Of a stretch of 64,000 bases of DNA, positions 52,496 through 60,713 are shown in pieces. Position numbers and translations under genes: made by a program. The notes below the pieces were generated by a model that searched no databases, was not told the origin of the DNA, and saw only the letters and a list, made by a program, of their open reading frames with translations. Source of the stretch: Fontibacter flavus (GTDB lineage: Bacteria > Bacteroidota > Bacteroidia > Cytophagales > Cyclobacteriaceae); NCBI RefSeq assembly GCF_042432905.1, contig NZ_JBHLWI010000004.1, positions 124,001 to 188,000 on the forward strand, given 5' to 3'. Numbering within the stretch: position 1 is the stretch's first letter; each line of letters starts with the position of its first letter.

Positions 52496-52723
52496 ATGTC
52501 AATAGTTATGAGAGTTTTCAGTTACTTATTCCTAATCAGCCTATTGATTTCCTGTAGAAAAGCTATAAAGGATGATACCGAGGTTGGATTTACGAAGGTG
52601 AGGGAAGACTCTATTCATGTTCACAAATTCATAGATCATATTTTTCTCCCTATAATTGAAAGGGATTCGATAGTCTTTTTGGTTGAGGAAGCCGTCTTTG
52701 ATTGGATTGACATCAAGGTTTAG
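52496..52723 (+). CDS. Short lipoprotein, possibly a truncated paralog of the preceding gene
   Basis: The 75-residue frame has a lipoprotein signal (LLISC). The rest (HVHKFIDHIFLPIIERDSIV) can be lined up with the corresponding part of the 51554 product (ICDFINQMIDKKFQIIYYD). It ends just 44 bases before the hemB fragment, so it may be an N-terminal remnant cut at the island border. The 276 bases before it hold no convincing gene. Confidence 0.45.
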   Translation: MSIVMRVFSYLFLISLLISCRKAIKDDTEVGFTKVREDSIHVHKFIDHIFLPIIERDSIVFLVEEAVFDWIDIKV

Positions 52724-52767
52724 AAGCTAGACAAATAAAAAGCACAAAAAGAAAAATAAATTTAATC

Positions 52768-52902
52768 ATTAAACCTTCAGCTGAACGTGGTTGGATAGAT
52801 GGGGAAAGGGCCATGCTGGAAAGTCTCCTCAGCATCAAGCGTGCAGGTGCGAATGTGATATTGAGTTATTTTGCGAAGGAGTTTGCGCTGCTACAGAAAT
52901 AA
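52768..52902 (+). pseudogene. hemB: Second, diverged 3' end of hemB
   Basis: The last 44 codons of hemB recur here (reads SAERGWIDGERAMLESLLS, ends ALLQK) with a stop at 52900-52902. In the first 37 codons compared from GCT/CCT, I count 16 differing codons, of which 15 are synonymous. There is no start codon or upstream gene body. A strong terminator follows directly. Confidence 0.85.
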
Positions 52903-52938
52903 AAAAAACCGTCAGTTCTTAAAACTGACGGTTTTTTT
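52902..52938. terminator. Terminator behind the hemB 3' fragment
   Basis: Perfect 16-base arms (52902-52917 and 52923-52938) with A7 and T7 ends; bidirectional, so it also serves the convergent GroES-like gene. It may be the original hemB terminator. Confidence 0.85.
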
Positions 52939-52957
52939 ATGAATTCTCATCAAGCGA

Positions 52958-53332
52958 TTAGAGTTCTTCTTCCCTTTCCAGCATCAAAATAGAATGTTGG
53001 GGAACGATATAATACTTTTCACCTTCATAGATCACCTCATAAGATCCGTTCAGGAGAAATATTGCCAAATCACCTTCTTTGGCCTGTAAAGGAATATATT
53101 TGATGTTTTCATCTCTGTCCTTCCAAGGTTCATCATCTTCCACTGGAGCCGGAATTGGATACCCTGGACCGGTTTTGATGATAAAGCCTTGCTGAACCTT
53201 TTCTTTTTCCTGTACGCCTGGCGGTAAGTACAGTCCGGAGGAAGTCCGTTCGTCTGTTTTTCTCAATTTGATGAGCACGCGGTCTCCCACGATGATCAGT
53301 TTTTTCAGTTTGTTGTCGGGAGTCAATTTCAT
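52958..53332 (-). CDS. GroES-like co-chaperone family protein
   Basis: The 124-residue protein has a Cpn10 pattern: VGDRVLIKLRKTDERTSSGL at the start, then GFIIKTGPGYPIP in place of the mobile-loop and strand region, AKEGDLAIFLLNGSYEVIY and YYIVPQHSIL at the end. An insertion (EDDEPWKDRDENIKY) makes it longer than GroES (about 95 residues). It is a divergent member encoded apart from groEL, near dnaK. Whether it works with GroEL is unknown. Confidence 0.82.
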   Translation of the reverse strand: MKLTPDNKLKKLIIVGDRVLIKLRKTDERTSSGLYLPPGVQEKEKVQQGFIIKTGPGYPIPAPVEDDEPWKDRDENIKYIPLQAKEGDLAIFLLNGSYEVIYEGEKYYIVPQHSILMLEREEEL

Positions 53333-53345
53333 TTTATAAGACTTT

Positions 53346-53427
53346 TAGAAGCGAGAGATTAGAGGCGAGAAGCGAAAAACGAGAGATTTTCAAAGTCTAA
53401 ACTCTTGCTTCTCGCCTCTCGCTTCTA
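53346..53427. repeat. Dispersed intergenic repeat, copy D, arranged as a long inverted repeat
   Basis: agaggcgagaagc (53361-53373) pairs perfectly with gcttctcgcctct (53407-53419), extended by tagaagcgaga and ctcgcttcta on the outside. It is the core of the dispersed family present in two opposite copies, forming a snap-back hairpin between the GroES-like gene and dnaK. Confidence 0.75.
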
Positions 53428-53464
53428 AAAAAAGAGGCATCCATAATTGCTTATAGATGCCGTC
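53427..53464 (-). terminator. Terminator of dnaK
   Basis: On the minus strand the arms GGCATC and GATGCC (53436-53461) are followed by a T run. Confidence 0.75.
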
Positions 53465-53484
53465 TTTTCTTGGTTCAGTTTATA

Positions 53485-55404
53485 TTACTTCTTGTCTTCA
53501 GACACTTCTTCGTAATCTACATCTGACACGCCGTCACCTGCATTTCCTGCACCTGTTCCTGCACCGGCATCAGCTCCTGGTTGAGCACTTCCACCTTGGG
53601 TAGCATTGTAGATTTCCTGAGAAGCTGCTTCCCAAGCCTTGTTCAAGGATTCCATTGCGCTATCAATTCCAGCAATGTCTTTGCTTTCATGGACTTTCTT
53701 CAAGCCTTCCAGAGCAGAGGAAATGTTGGCTTTGTTGCCATCGGAAAGTTTATCCCCGTAATCTTTCAATTGCTTTTCAGTTTGGAAGATCAAGCTATCT
53801 GCCTGGTTCAATTTTTCGATTTTCTCTTTCTCAGCTTTGTCAGCAGCAGCGTTTGCTTCGGCTTCACGCTTCATTCTTTCGATATCATCCTGAGATAGCC
53901 CTGAAGAGGCTTCGATCTTGATTTTTTGCTCTTTACCTGTTCCTTTGTCCTTAGCAGAAACGTTCAAGATACCATTGGCATCAATATCGAAGGTCACTTC
54001 AATTTGAGGAACGCCCCTTGGTGCAGGTGGAATGTCGCTCAACTGGAACCTTCCGATTGACCTGTTGTCCTTTGCCAAAGGTCTTTCACCTTGCAGTACG
54101 TGGATATCTACAGCTGGCTGGTTGTCAGCAGCGGTGGAGAATACTTCCGATTTTTTGGAGGGAATCGTAGTGTTGGCTTCGATCAATTTGGTGAATACTC
54201 CGCCCATGGTTTCGATACCCAAAGAAAGAGGGGTTACGTCCAAAAGAAGAACATCTTTCACCTCTCCTGTCAATACACCACCCTGGATCGCAGCACCGAT
54301 GGCCACAACTTCGTCAGGGTTTACCCCTTTAGATGGTTTTTTACCGAAGAATTTTTCTACTTCTTCCTGGATTTTAGGGATTCTTGTAGAACCACCTACC
54401 AAGATAACCTCGTCTATGTCGGATGGGCTCATGCCTGCATCCTGAAGCGCCTTCTTACAAGGCTCCATAGATCTTCTTACCAAATCTTCTGAAAGTTGCT
54501 CAAACTTAGCCCTGCTCAAGGATCTCACCAAGTGTTTTGGACCGGTTTGAGTAGCGGTGATATATGGCAGGTTGATCTCTGTAGAGGCAGAGCTGGATAA
54601 TTCAATTTTTGCTTTTTCTGCAGCTTCCTTCAATCTCTGAAGTGCCATGGGGTCTTTTCTCAGGTCCATAGACTCCTCAGCCATAAACTCATCGGCTAGC
54701 CAGTTGATGATTACCTGGTCAAAGTCATCACCACCTAGGTGTACGTCACCGTTGGTCGACTTTACTTCAAACACGCCATCACCCAGTTCAAGGATAGAAA
54801 TATCAAAGGTACCACCACCAAGGTCATACACTGCGATTTTCATGTCCTGGTTTTTCTTATCCATACCATAAGCCAAAGCAGCTGCAGTTGGCTCATTGAT
54901 GATTCTTTTTACTTCCAAACCTGCAATTTGTCCTGCCTCTTTTGTGGCCTGACGTTCTGCATCATTGAAATAAGCCGGAACGGTAATAACCGCTTCGGTT
55001 ACTGTTTGGCCTAAGAAATCTTCTGCCGTGCTCTTCATTTTTTGAAGGATCATTGCAGACAATTCTTGAGGGGTGTAAGACCTGTCACCGATTTTTACCA
55101 CTACAGTATCATTCGGACCTTGCTCTACTTTGTATGAAGCATGTTTCTTCTCTTCGGAAACCTCTGAGAATTTTTTACCCATAAATCTTTTTACGGAAGA
55201 AATGGTATTGGCAGGGTTGGTGATGGCCTGACGCTTTGCAGGATCTCCTACTTTTCTCTCTCCGTTTCCATTATCCAAGAAAGCCACAATTGATGGCGTG
55301 GTTCTTCTTCCCTCTGAGTTTTGGATCACCACTGGCTCATTACCTTCCATTACGGCAACACAAGAGTTCGTAGTACCCAAGTCTATACCTATGATTTTTC
55401 CCAT
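53485..55404 (-). CDS. dnaK: Molecular chaperone DnaK (Hsp70)
   Basis: The 639-residue protein is a full-length Hsp70. It begins GKIIGIDLGTTNSCVAVMEG and has VPAYFNDAERQATKEAG, IAVYDLGGGTFDISILELG and ILVGGSTRIPKIQ in the ATPase domain. The substrate domain contains DVTPLSLGIETMGG, and the tail is Gly/Ala-rich with an acidic end EEVSEDKK. It folds and protects proteins with DnaJ and GrpE, which are not adjacent here. Confidence 0.98.
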   Translation of the reverse strand: MGKIIGIDLGTTNSCVAVMEGNEPVVIQNSEGRRTTPSIVAFLDNGNGERKVGDPAKRQAITNPANTISSVKRFMGKKFSEVSEEKKHASYKVEQGPNDTVVVKIGDRSYTPQELSAMILQKMKSTAEDFLGQTVTEAVITVPAYFNDAERQATKEAGQIAGLEVKRIINEPTAAALAYGMDKKNQDMKIAVYDLGGGTFDISILELGDGVFEVKSTNGDVHLGGDDFDQVIINWLADEFMAEESMDLRKDPMALQRLKEAAEKAKIELSSSASTEINLPYITATQTGPKHLVRSLSRAKFEQLSEDLVRRSMEPCKKALQDAGMSPSDIDEVILVGGSTRIPKIQEEVEKFFGKKPSKGVNPDEVVAIGAAIQGGVLTGEVKDVLLLDVTPLSLGIETMGGVFTKLIEANTTIPSKKSEVFSTAADNQPAVDIHVLQGERPLAKDNRSIGRFQLSDIPPAPRGVPQIEVTFDIDANGILNVSAKDKGTGKEQKIKIEASSGLSQDDIERMKREAEANAAADKAEKEKIEKLNQADSLIFQTEKQLKDYGDKLSDGNKANISSALEGLKKVHESKDIAGIDSAMESLNKAWEAASQEIYNATQGGSAQPGADAGAGTGAGNAGDGVSDVDYEEVSEDKK

Positions 55405-55639
55405 GATTGTATATTTAATTTCTGTTATTGATTACTGTTTCAGTTACATTTCCTTTCTGACAAGGCTTGTGCCAAGTGAATAATTCTGATTTTTAATGTC
55501 AGATTGACAGATTTAATGACAGGGATTTGTGTGTGAATTAAAAATTTTGTCATAAACAGCCTCGTGTCTTGTCAGTGAAAAGGTCAATTTCTCCATTTCA
55601 TTAGCGCAACCTTTTTTTATTGTTTTGTATCTTTATCAT

Positions 55640-55876
55640 ATGGAGTCAAGACAAAGGATAAAGTTGGGAAAAGAGAGAAGGCGATGGGCTTTGGTGGCAG
55701 TGGTCTGTGCCTTGTCTGCATTTGCTTTTTCTTCAGGACTGTCATCCCAGTCATTTCTCCACCATATATCCCACCCTTTTGAGATTTTTAAGTTGGAGCA
55801 GGAAAATCCATTCCAAAAGATTTATTCTATCTTTAAGCCCTATTCAGTTCCGGAAAAATTTAGGGAATTTAATTAA
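55640..55876 (+). CDS. Small predicted membrane protein of unknown function
   Basis: The frame from ATG 55640 encodes 78 residues with a basic N-terminus (MESRQRIKLGKERRRW) and one membrane helix (about residues 17-36, ALVAVVCALSAFAFSSGL). It ends two bases before the MOSC gene start, so translational coupling is likely. I recognise no family. It could be a leader peptide rather than a functional protein; coding status is moderately likely. Confidence 0.55.
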   Translation: MESRQRIKLGKERRRWALVAVVCALSAFAFSSGLSSQSFLHHISHPFEIFKLEQENPFQKIYSIFKPYSVPEKFREFN

Positions 55877-55878
55877 TC

Positions 55879-56673
55879 ATGTATTTACAGGACATTTATG
55901 TTTACCCCGTCAAATCCTTAGGAGGGATCAGGATGGAATCTGCCAATTTGGAAGAGAGAGGTTTTGAGCATGACCGAAGATGGATGTTGGTTGATGAAAA
56001 TGGGATGTTTTTAAGTCAAAGAACTATCCATAGGATGGCACTTCTGGGAGTTGAGATTACGAAGGAAGGTTTGAAAGTGTCGGAAAAAAATAATTGCAAC
56101 AATTACCTGTTGATTCCTTTCGGTCCCCTATCTGATAAGATGATCCAAGTGGGTATTTGGGAGGATGAGGTGATAGGCCAGCTTGTTGGAAAGGAATTTG
56201 ATGATTGGTTCAGTAGTTTCCTTGGGATGAAATGCCGACTGGTTAAGATGCCGGAAACGACTTACCGCCGACTCAAGCCAAAATATGCGGTGAATGGAGA
56301 GTCTGTCAGTTTTGCAGATGGTATGCCTTACCTCGTCATTGGACAAAGCTCCCTGGATGATTTAAACGGGAAATTGTCCAATCCAGTGACTATGGAGAGG
56401 TTCAGACCCAACTTGGTGTTTAAAGGAGGGGCAGCATTTGAAGAAGATTCCTGGGATAAAGTGCAAATAGGGGAAGCATTATTCAAAGTTACCAAGCCAT
56501 GCGCACGATGTGTCATGACTACTGTAGATCAGCAGAGTGGAGAAACAAGTAAAGAGCCCTTGCGGACATTGGCCACTTATCGAACAGTTAATAACAATGT
56601 CATGTTTGGTCAAAACATGCTGCTTCTAGAAGGAGAAAAAATTTCTGTGGGTGACATTGTTACCCCTTTGTGA
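55879..56673 (+). CDS. MOSC-domain protein with N-terminal beta-barrel
   Basis: The 264-residue protein has a MOSC N-terminal domain (IYVYPVKSLGGIRMESANL, then ERGFEHDRRWMLVDENG) and a MOSC domain with the conserved cysteine region TKPCARCVMTTVD. These proteins bind molybdenum cofactor in YcbX/mARC-type reductases that detoxify N-hydroxylated compounds. Partner ferredoxin domain is absent. It follows a small membrane protein gene by two bases. Confidence 0.88.
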   Translation: MYLQDIYVYPVKSLGGIRMESANLEERGFEHDRRWMLVDENGMFLSQRTIHRMALLGVEITKEGLKVSEKNNCNNYLLIPFGPLSDKMIQVGIWEDEVIGQLVGKEFDDWFSSFLGMKCRLVKMPETTYRRLKPKYAVNGESVSFADGMPYLVIGQSSLDDLNGKLSNPVTMERFRPNLVFKGGAAFEEDSWDKVQIGEALFKVTKPCARCVMTTVDQQSGETSKEPLRTLATYRTVNNNVMFGQNMLLLEGEKISVGDIVTPL

Positions 56674-56675
56674 AA

Positions 56676-56707
56676 AAAAATGGCCGGTTTTTTAGCCGGC
56701 CATTTTT
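56676..56707. terminator. Bidirectional terminator after the MOSC gene
   Basis: Perfect 12-base arms aaaaatggccgg (56676-56687) and ccggccattttt (56696-56707). Confidence 0.85.
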
Positions 56708-56711
56708 ATTT

Positions 56712-57467
56712 TTAAAAGCTGTAGCCAACTGTCAGTTTGAAGAAAGAAGGTTGTCTGTATTCGCTTTTGTCCACATTGGCTTGGTTTCTTAAGTCTGCAC
56801 CAGAGGTGAATCTGGCAAAAGCACCTCCTTTTGGATCTGCAAATTGTACATAAGGCCCCAAAGCTAAATAATAGTCATAAGCAGCATCAGGTTCTGTTTC
56901 GCTGCCACCTGTAAACCGCAGTTGCTCCAAATGTAGTCCGGCTGAAAACATGGGACTCAATTTAATGCCGCCATTGGCCCAATAATGTAGGAAGTTCAGG
57001 GTTGTGGCATTGCCATGGTTTAGCCCGTAATAGTAACCCACATAAATCTCACTTTCCAGTTTTTCTTTGTCTACACCAATCGTCAGATTGGGGACAATTC
57101 CTTCCCCTAGCACTGGAGTCCCTAATCCTGAGGTCAGACTCCCGTTCAGTAGGCCGATTTGTGGGCTTACGGTAACTCCTTCTGAAACTTCCCGGCTGAT
57201 ACCGATACCGAATTCAGTCCAATTGCCCCAAGACGCACCAGTGCCTCCGGACCAAAGAATACCATAGAAGGTAAATGAGGTTTTGGGGCTGATGCTATAA
57301 GATCCTGCAAAGAATGGGTAAAACCCAAAGAACACATCCGAATTCAGGGTCACGTCCATACTGAATTTGTTTTCTTCTTGCGCCCAGACTTTTGTGGTCA
57401 TGGATGATAGGGATAAAAGCCCTGTCAACATTAGGCCATAGCCTAATTTGGTAAACTTGTTTTTCAT
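56712..57467 (-). CDS. Predicted outer-membrane protein (possibly DUF6733)
   Basis: The 251-residue protein has a signal peptide ending KVWAQ, then LNSDVFFGFYPFFAGSYSIS and FTFYGILWSGGTGASWGNW. The C-terminus ends in SFFKLTVGYSF with a terminal Phe, consistent with a beta-barrel. The FFGFxPFF and YGIxWSGG patterns fit a Bacteroidetes family I believe is DUF6733, but I am not certain of the number. It is monocistronic. Function unknown. Confidence 0.65.
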   Translation of the reverse strand: MKNKFTKLGYGLMLTGLLSLSSMTTKVWAQEENKFSMDVTLNSDVFFGFYPFFAGSYSISPKTSFTFYGILWSGGTGASWGNWTEFGIGISREVSEGVTVSPQIGLLNGSLTSGLGTPVLGEGIVPNLTIGVDKEKLESEIYVGYYYGLNHGNATTLNFLHYWANGGIKLSPMFSAGLHLEQLRFTGGSETEPDAAYDYYLALGPYVQFADPKGGAFARFTSGADLRNQANVDKSEYRQPSFFKLTVGYSF

Positions 57468-57668
57468 TTGTTTAATAGGTTTTGTGAATAATAGGTTTGA
57501 TTGGAAACCAGTTTTTACAAAAAATATGTAAAATTATGGTTTTCAAGTTTCTAAATTAACCAAATTTTTCAAAAATGAAATAAAAATGATTTTTTGTAGA
57601 TAAAAATTCAATATGTCTTATTGTTTTTTATCAAAAACACAAAAAGCTTTCAGTGTTTTATAAGAAAC

Positions 57669-57704
57669 AAAAAAGGCCATCCTGTTTTCCGGATGGCCTT
57701 TTTT
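57669..57704 (-). terminator. Terminator of hemE
   Basis: Arms aaaaaaggccatcc (57669-57682) and ggatggcctttttt (57691-57704) are perfect; on the minus strand a T run follows. Confidence 0.85.
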
Positions 57705-57718
57705 GATGGTATTTAAAC

Positions 57719-58744
57719 TTATTGGTAATTTTTTACCGTTTGGATAAAAACTTTCACCTTTTCAGGGTCAATGTCTGGATACACTCCATGTCCTAAGTTG
57801 GCAATGTGTCTGCTTCCCTTAAACTGGTCCATCATTAATTTGGTAGCTGTTTCCACTTCTTTGGCATTGCCATAAAGGGCAGCGGGGTCCAAATTTCCCT
57901 GGAGGGTTTTATTAGGTCCAATCAAGGCTTTGGATTCAGCGATGCCCATATTCCAGTCCAGTCCGATGGTTTCGCAGTTTAAATCTGCCATTTCTTTTCT
58001 GGCAAAGAATGCTCCCTTTGCAAAAACGGTTTTGGGAACCTCTGTTATGGCATCACAGATCTGGGAAATATATTTAAGAGAGAATTCCTGATAATGATTT
58101 GGGGGCAAAATGCCCGCCCAACTGTCAAAGATCTGAATCAGATCAGCACCAGCACCGATCTGTGCTTTCAGGTAATTAATAGTGCTATCTGTGATCATCT
58201 GCAAAAGCTTATGCGAAAATTCAGGTTGTGTATACAACATGGCTCTGGCCTTGGAAAATGTTTTGCTTCCGGATCCTTCGATCATATAGGCAAATATGGT
58301 CCATGGTGCACCGGCAAACCCGATAAGTGGTACCCTTCCGTTCAATGCTTTTTTGGTGATTTTGATGGCCTCGATCACATAACTGAGATCATCCACCCCG
58401 TCTGCGATCCTCAGACTTTTAAGATCAGCTTCTGTTGAGACAGTTACAGGAAACCAAGGGCCTCTTTTTTCTACCATTTCATAGGGAAGGCCCATGGCTT
58501 CAGGGATGACCAGGATATCTGAAAAAATTATGGCTGCATCCACCCCTAGGATATCAACTGGTTGGATGGTAACTTCTGCAGCCAGTTCCGGTGTCTGGGC
58601 CAACTCTATGAATCCGCTGACACTTTCCCTTACAGCTCTATATTCAGGAAGAATTCTCCCTGCTTGACGCATCAACCATACCGGGGTTCTTTCCACTTTT
58701 TCCCCTTTGGCGGCTCTAATCAATAAGTCATTTTTCAATTGCAT
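57719..58744 (-). CDS. hemE: Uroporphyrinogen decarboxylase
   Basis: The 341-residue protein has the HemE signatures PVWLMRQAGRILPEYRAVRE and IGFAGAPWTIFAYMIEG, plus the NLGHGVYPDIDPEKV C-terminal segment. It decarboxylates uroporphyrinogen III to coproporphyrinogen III in heme synthesis. A perfect -7 element lies only five bases from the start codon. hemB lies upstream in the window on the other strand. Confidence 0.97.
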   Translation of the reverse strand: MQLKNDLLIRAAKGEKVERTPVWLMRQAGRILPEYRAVRESVSGFIELAQTPELAAEVTIQPVDILGVDAAIIFSDILVIPEAMGLPYEMVEKRGPWFPVTVSTEADLKSLRIADGVDDLSYVIEAIKITKKALNGRVPLIGFAGAPWTIFAYMIEGSGSKTFSKARAMLYTQPEFSHKLLQMITDSTINYLKAQIGAGADLIQIFDSWAGILPPNHYQEFSLKYISQICDAITEVPKTVFAKGAFFARKEMADLNCETIGLDWNMGIAESKALIGPNKTLQGNLDPAALYGNAKEVETATKLMMDQFKGSRHIANLGHGVYPDIDPEKVKVFIQTVKNYQ

Positions 58745-58748
58745 GGCG

Positions 58749-58756
58749 CAAAGATA
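58749..58756 (-). promoter_or_regulatory. -7 element of the hemE promoter, near-leaderless
   Basis: On the minus strand TATCTTTG matches TAnnTTTG exactly and ends four bases before the ATG. The transcript may have almost no leader. Confidence 0.55.
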
Positions 58757-58829
58757 AAAGAGGATGGGGATAATTAAGGAAATGACAAGAAAAAAGCCTC
58801 CAAATTTGGAGGCTCTGATTTGTTATTTC

Positions 58830-59351
58830 CTAATCGTTCATCTTGACAACATCTTTTTCTTCAGCGCCGATCAGTTTCATGACGCCTTCATAGTTACTAT
58901 AGTCAATTCTTCCATTGATGAATTCACCAGGTACTACTACAATTCGGAAAGTCTGATTCCTGGTCCAACTATTATCTAAAATAGAAGGATCAAAGGTGGT
59001 TTCCAGGAAAATCGCATAATCCACATCAGTAAAATCAAAGTTATACTGTAGCGCCCCTTCTTCAAAGAAAACAGTTTGAGGGAGTAACCTCCATATTTTT
59101 CTACCATTGGCGTTGTCCCATTCGATATACACTAAAACCACATCACTTTCAAATATGGGTTGGTTAAATTGAAAGTCCCTAAAATAATTGTTAGCAGCAG
59201 TAAAGTCTATGGTTCTTTCAATGACCAAGCTGTATTCAAGTCCACCATCCAACCCTGGAGGGCCTTGAGGTCCTTCTGGGCCCATTGGCCCTTCGCAAGC
59301 CTGGAAGAATATCGCCATTCCAAGGAGCAATATTGAGAATAGTTTTTTCAT
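58830..59351 (-). CDS. Collagen-like lipoprotein
   Basis: The product has 173 residues from MKKLFSILLL at 59351; the 18 codons further upstream are not signal-like. The lipobox is IFFQAC, directly followed by Gly-x-y repeats (GPMGPEGPQGPPGLDGG). The rest is beta-rich (SLVIERTIDFTAANNYFRDF, WRLLPQTVFFEEGALQY). Such proteins could trimerise through the Gly-x-y stretch, but five triplets are short. It is the last of three convergently spaced envelope genes read on the minus strand. Confidence 0.75.
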   Translation of the reverse strand: MKKLFSILLLGMAIFFQACEGPMGPEGPQGPPGLDGGLEYSLVIERTIDFTAANNYFRDFQFNQPIFESDVVLVYIEWDNANGRKIWRLLPQTVFFEEGALQYNFDFTDVDYAIFLETTFDPSILDNSWTRNQTFRIVVVPGEFINGRIDYSNYEGVMKLIGAEEKDVVKMND

Positions 59352-59455
59352 AACGCGAAATTTAAATGTGAACAGAAGCAATAATGACGAGTTTTTTAAA
59401 GTCAAGGTTAAGTTTGCTTTCTTTTTATTTTATCAAACTAAAATTGTACCAAAAT

Positions 59456-59983
59456 TTATTTTATACTGTTTTGATCCAGTGCAATTACTTTAACTGCTTC
59501 TGGCCCAATGATTTGATCTATGAAGATTTTCGGTTCTGCAAGTTTGTTTTCTTCAGCAAATTCCAAAATTTCATTTTTCACCCTATTAGGCCCGGGCATA
59601 ACGAAGCGATGTGCCTGTATATTTGCGACTATGGCAGATGAACCGTCAAACTGAAGTTCTGTCAAGTCAGTCTTGTCAGTAACCCAACTGCTTTCAAGTC
59701 CTACAAAAACCTCCATGGTGTCCAGTTTTCCTGCAGGTTCGACAAAATAGATCGTGTGAAGTTTGCTTTCAGGATGGCTACGCTGCAATTCTTCCATCAT
59801 GAGGAAGGTTTCCTTCAAAGACTCATTTCCTGGAATGCCCCTGTAGGTTTTACCGGTTAACTCAATAGTGCCTAGGTTTGTTTGGGTTATTTCTATTTGA
59901 TTGAATCCCCCTAATGCATAAAACAGGTACAGGCTCATGCCGATAATAAACATCAGTGCAAGTCCAATGGTAGTTTTTTTCAT
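59456..59983 (-). CDS. Membrane-anchored protein of unknown function
   Basis: The 175-residue protein has one N-terminal membrane helix (residues about 5-25, IGLALMFIIGMSLYLFYALG) and a soluble part with GIPGNESLKETFLMMEELQR and YFVEPAGKLDTMEVFVGLE, loosely like GyrI/SOUL-type ligand-binding folds. That relation is weak. It starts 3 bases after the preceding barrel gene, so the two are co-transcribed. Function unknown. Confidence 0.6.
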   Translation of the reverse strand: MKKTTIGLALMFIIGMSLYLFYALGGFNQIEITQTNLGTIELTGKTYRGIPGNESLKETFLMMEELQRSHPESKLHTIYFVEPAGKLDTMEVFVGLESSWVTDKTDLTELQFDGSSAIVANIQAHRFVMPGPNRVKNEILEFAEENKLAEPKIFIDQIIGPEAVKVIALDQNSIK

Positions 59984-59986
59984 TGC

Positions 59987-60571
59987 TTAGAAAAGGTATC
60001 TTATGCCAATGGCTCCTTGAAGTCTGATATGGCCAAATCTGTCCAATAACTCCATAAACATACCCACTTCTCCAAATATACTCATGGGTAATTCGTCAAA
60101 ATAATATTCAGTTCCACCGAATATTTCGGGGCCAAAGTCAAGATTCCGTCTGCGTTCCCTGAAAACAGTATTGTTACTAATAGAGCTGTCTGTGAAAGCA
60201 TAATCCACTTTGGCTGTACGTAGCTGTGCTCCTAATCCAAAATAACCTAACAAATATCCTTCACTAATATTGAATGCATCGGTGATATCCTCATGATACA
60301 CTCCCCTAAGGTTAAATGAGAAGATATTGGTAGTGCTGTGTCCTGCATAAAAAGAGTTAGGGCTAGGCCTATTGTTGTCAAAGGAGCGGATATAATATTG
60401 GGCGCTGTTTGCACCTGCCCGACCAAACATGCCTTCTATGGCAATGTTGTCGTCCAAAAACTTCTTGTAGGTGATAGAAAATGGTTCACCAAACCTTAAC
60501 CCAATGCCATCTTCCTGTGCAGATGCAAGCATGGGTAAAAATCCGATAATCAATAAAATAAATTTTTTCAC
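59987..60571 (-). CDS. Small outer-membrane beta-barrel protein
   Basis: The 194-residue protein has a signal peptide ending MLASAQ and alternating strands (IGLRFGEPFSITYKKFL, FGPEIFGGTEYYFD, LQGAIGIRYLF) ending in Phe, as in small porin-like barrels. It heads a minus-strand group with the membrane-anchored protein 3 bases behind it. Function unknown. Confidence 0.65.
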   Translation of the reverse strand: MKKFILLIIGFLPMLASAQEDGIGLRFGEPFSITYKKFLDDNIAIEGMFGRAGANSAQYYIRSFDNNRPSPNSFYAGHSTTNIFSFNLRGVYHEDITDAFNISEGYLLGYFGLGAQLRTAKVDYAFTDSSISNNTVFRERRRNLDFGPEIFGGTEYYFDELPMSIFGEVGMFMELLDRFGHIRLQGAIGIRYLF

Positions 60572-60713
60572 GTCTTTTGGTCTAGTTTAATGCTGTGTTT
60601 TCAACGACACAAAATTATAATCTGTTGTAATTAATTTATTGAAAACTGGGAAAAATTAAGTAGTTGTAATCAAATAAGGATAATCTCTCTTCATCAACAA
60701 AGCTGGCACCAAT

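Noticed and set aside
53581..54871. Several plus-strand frames across dnaK
   Set aside because: All are shadows of the dnaK coding sequence, with no independent family or ribosome binding site.
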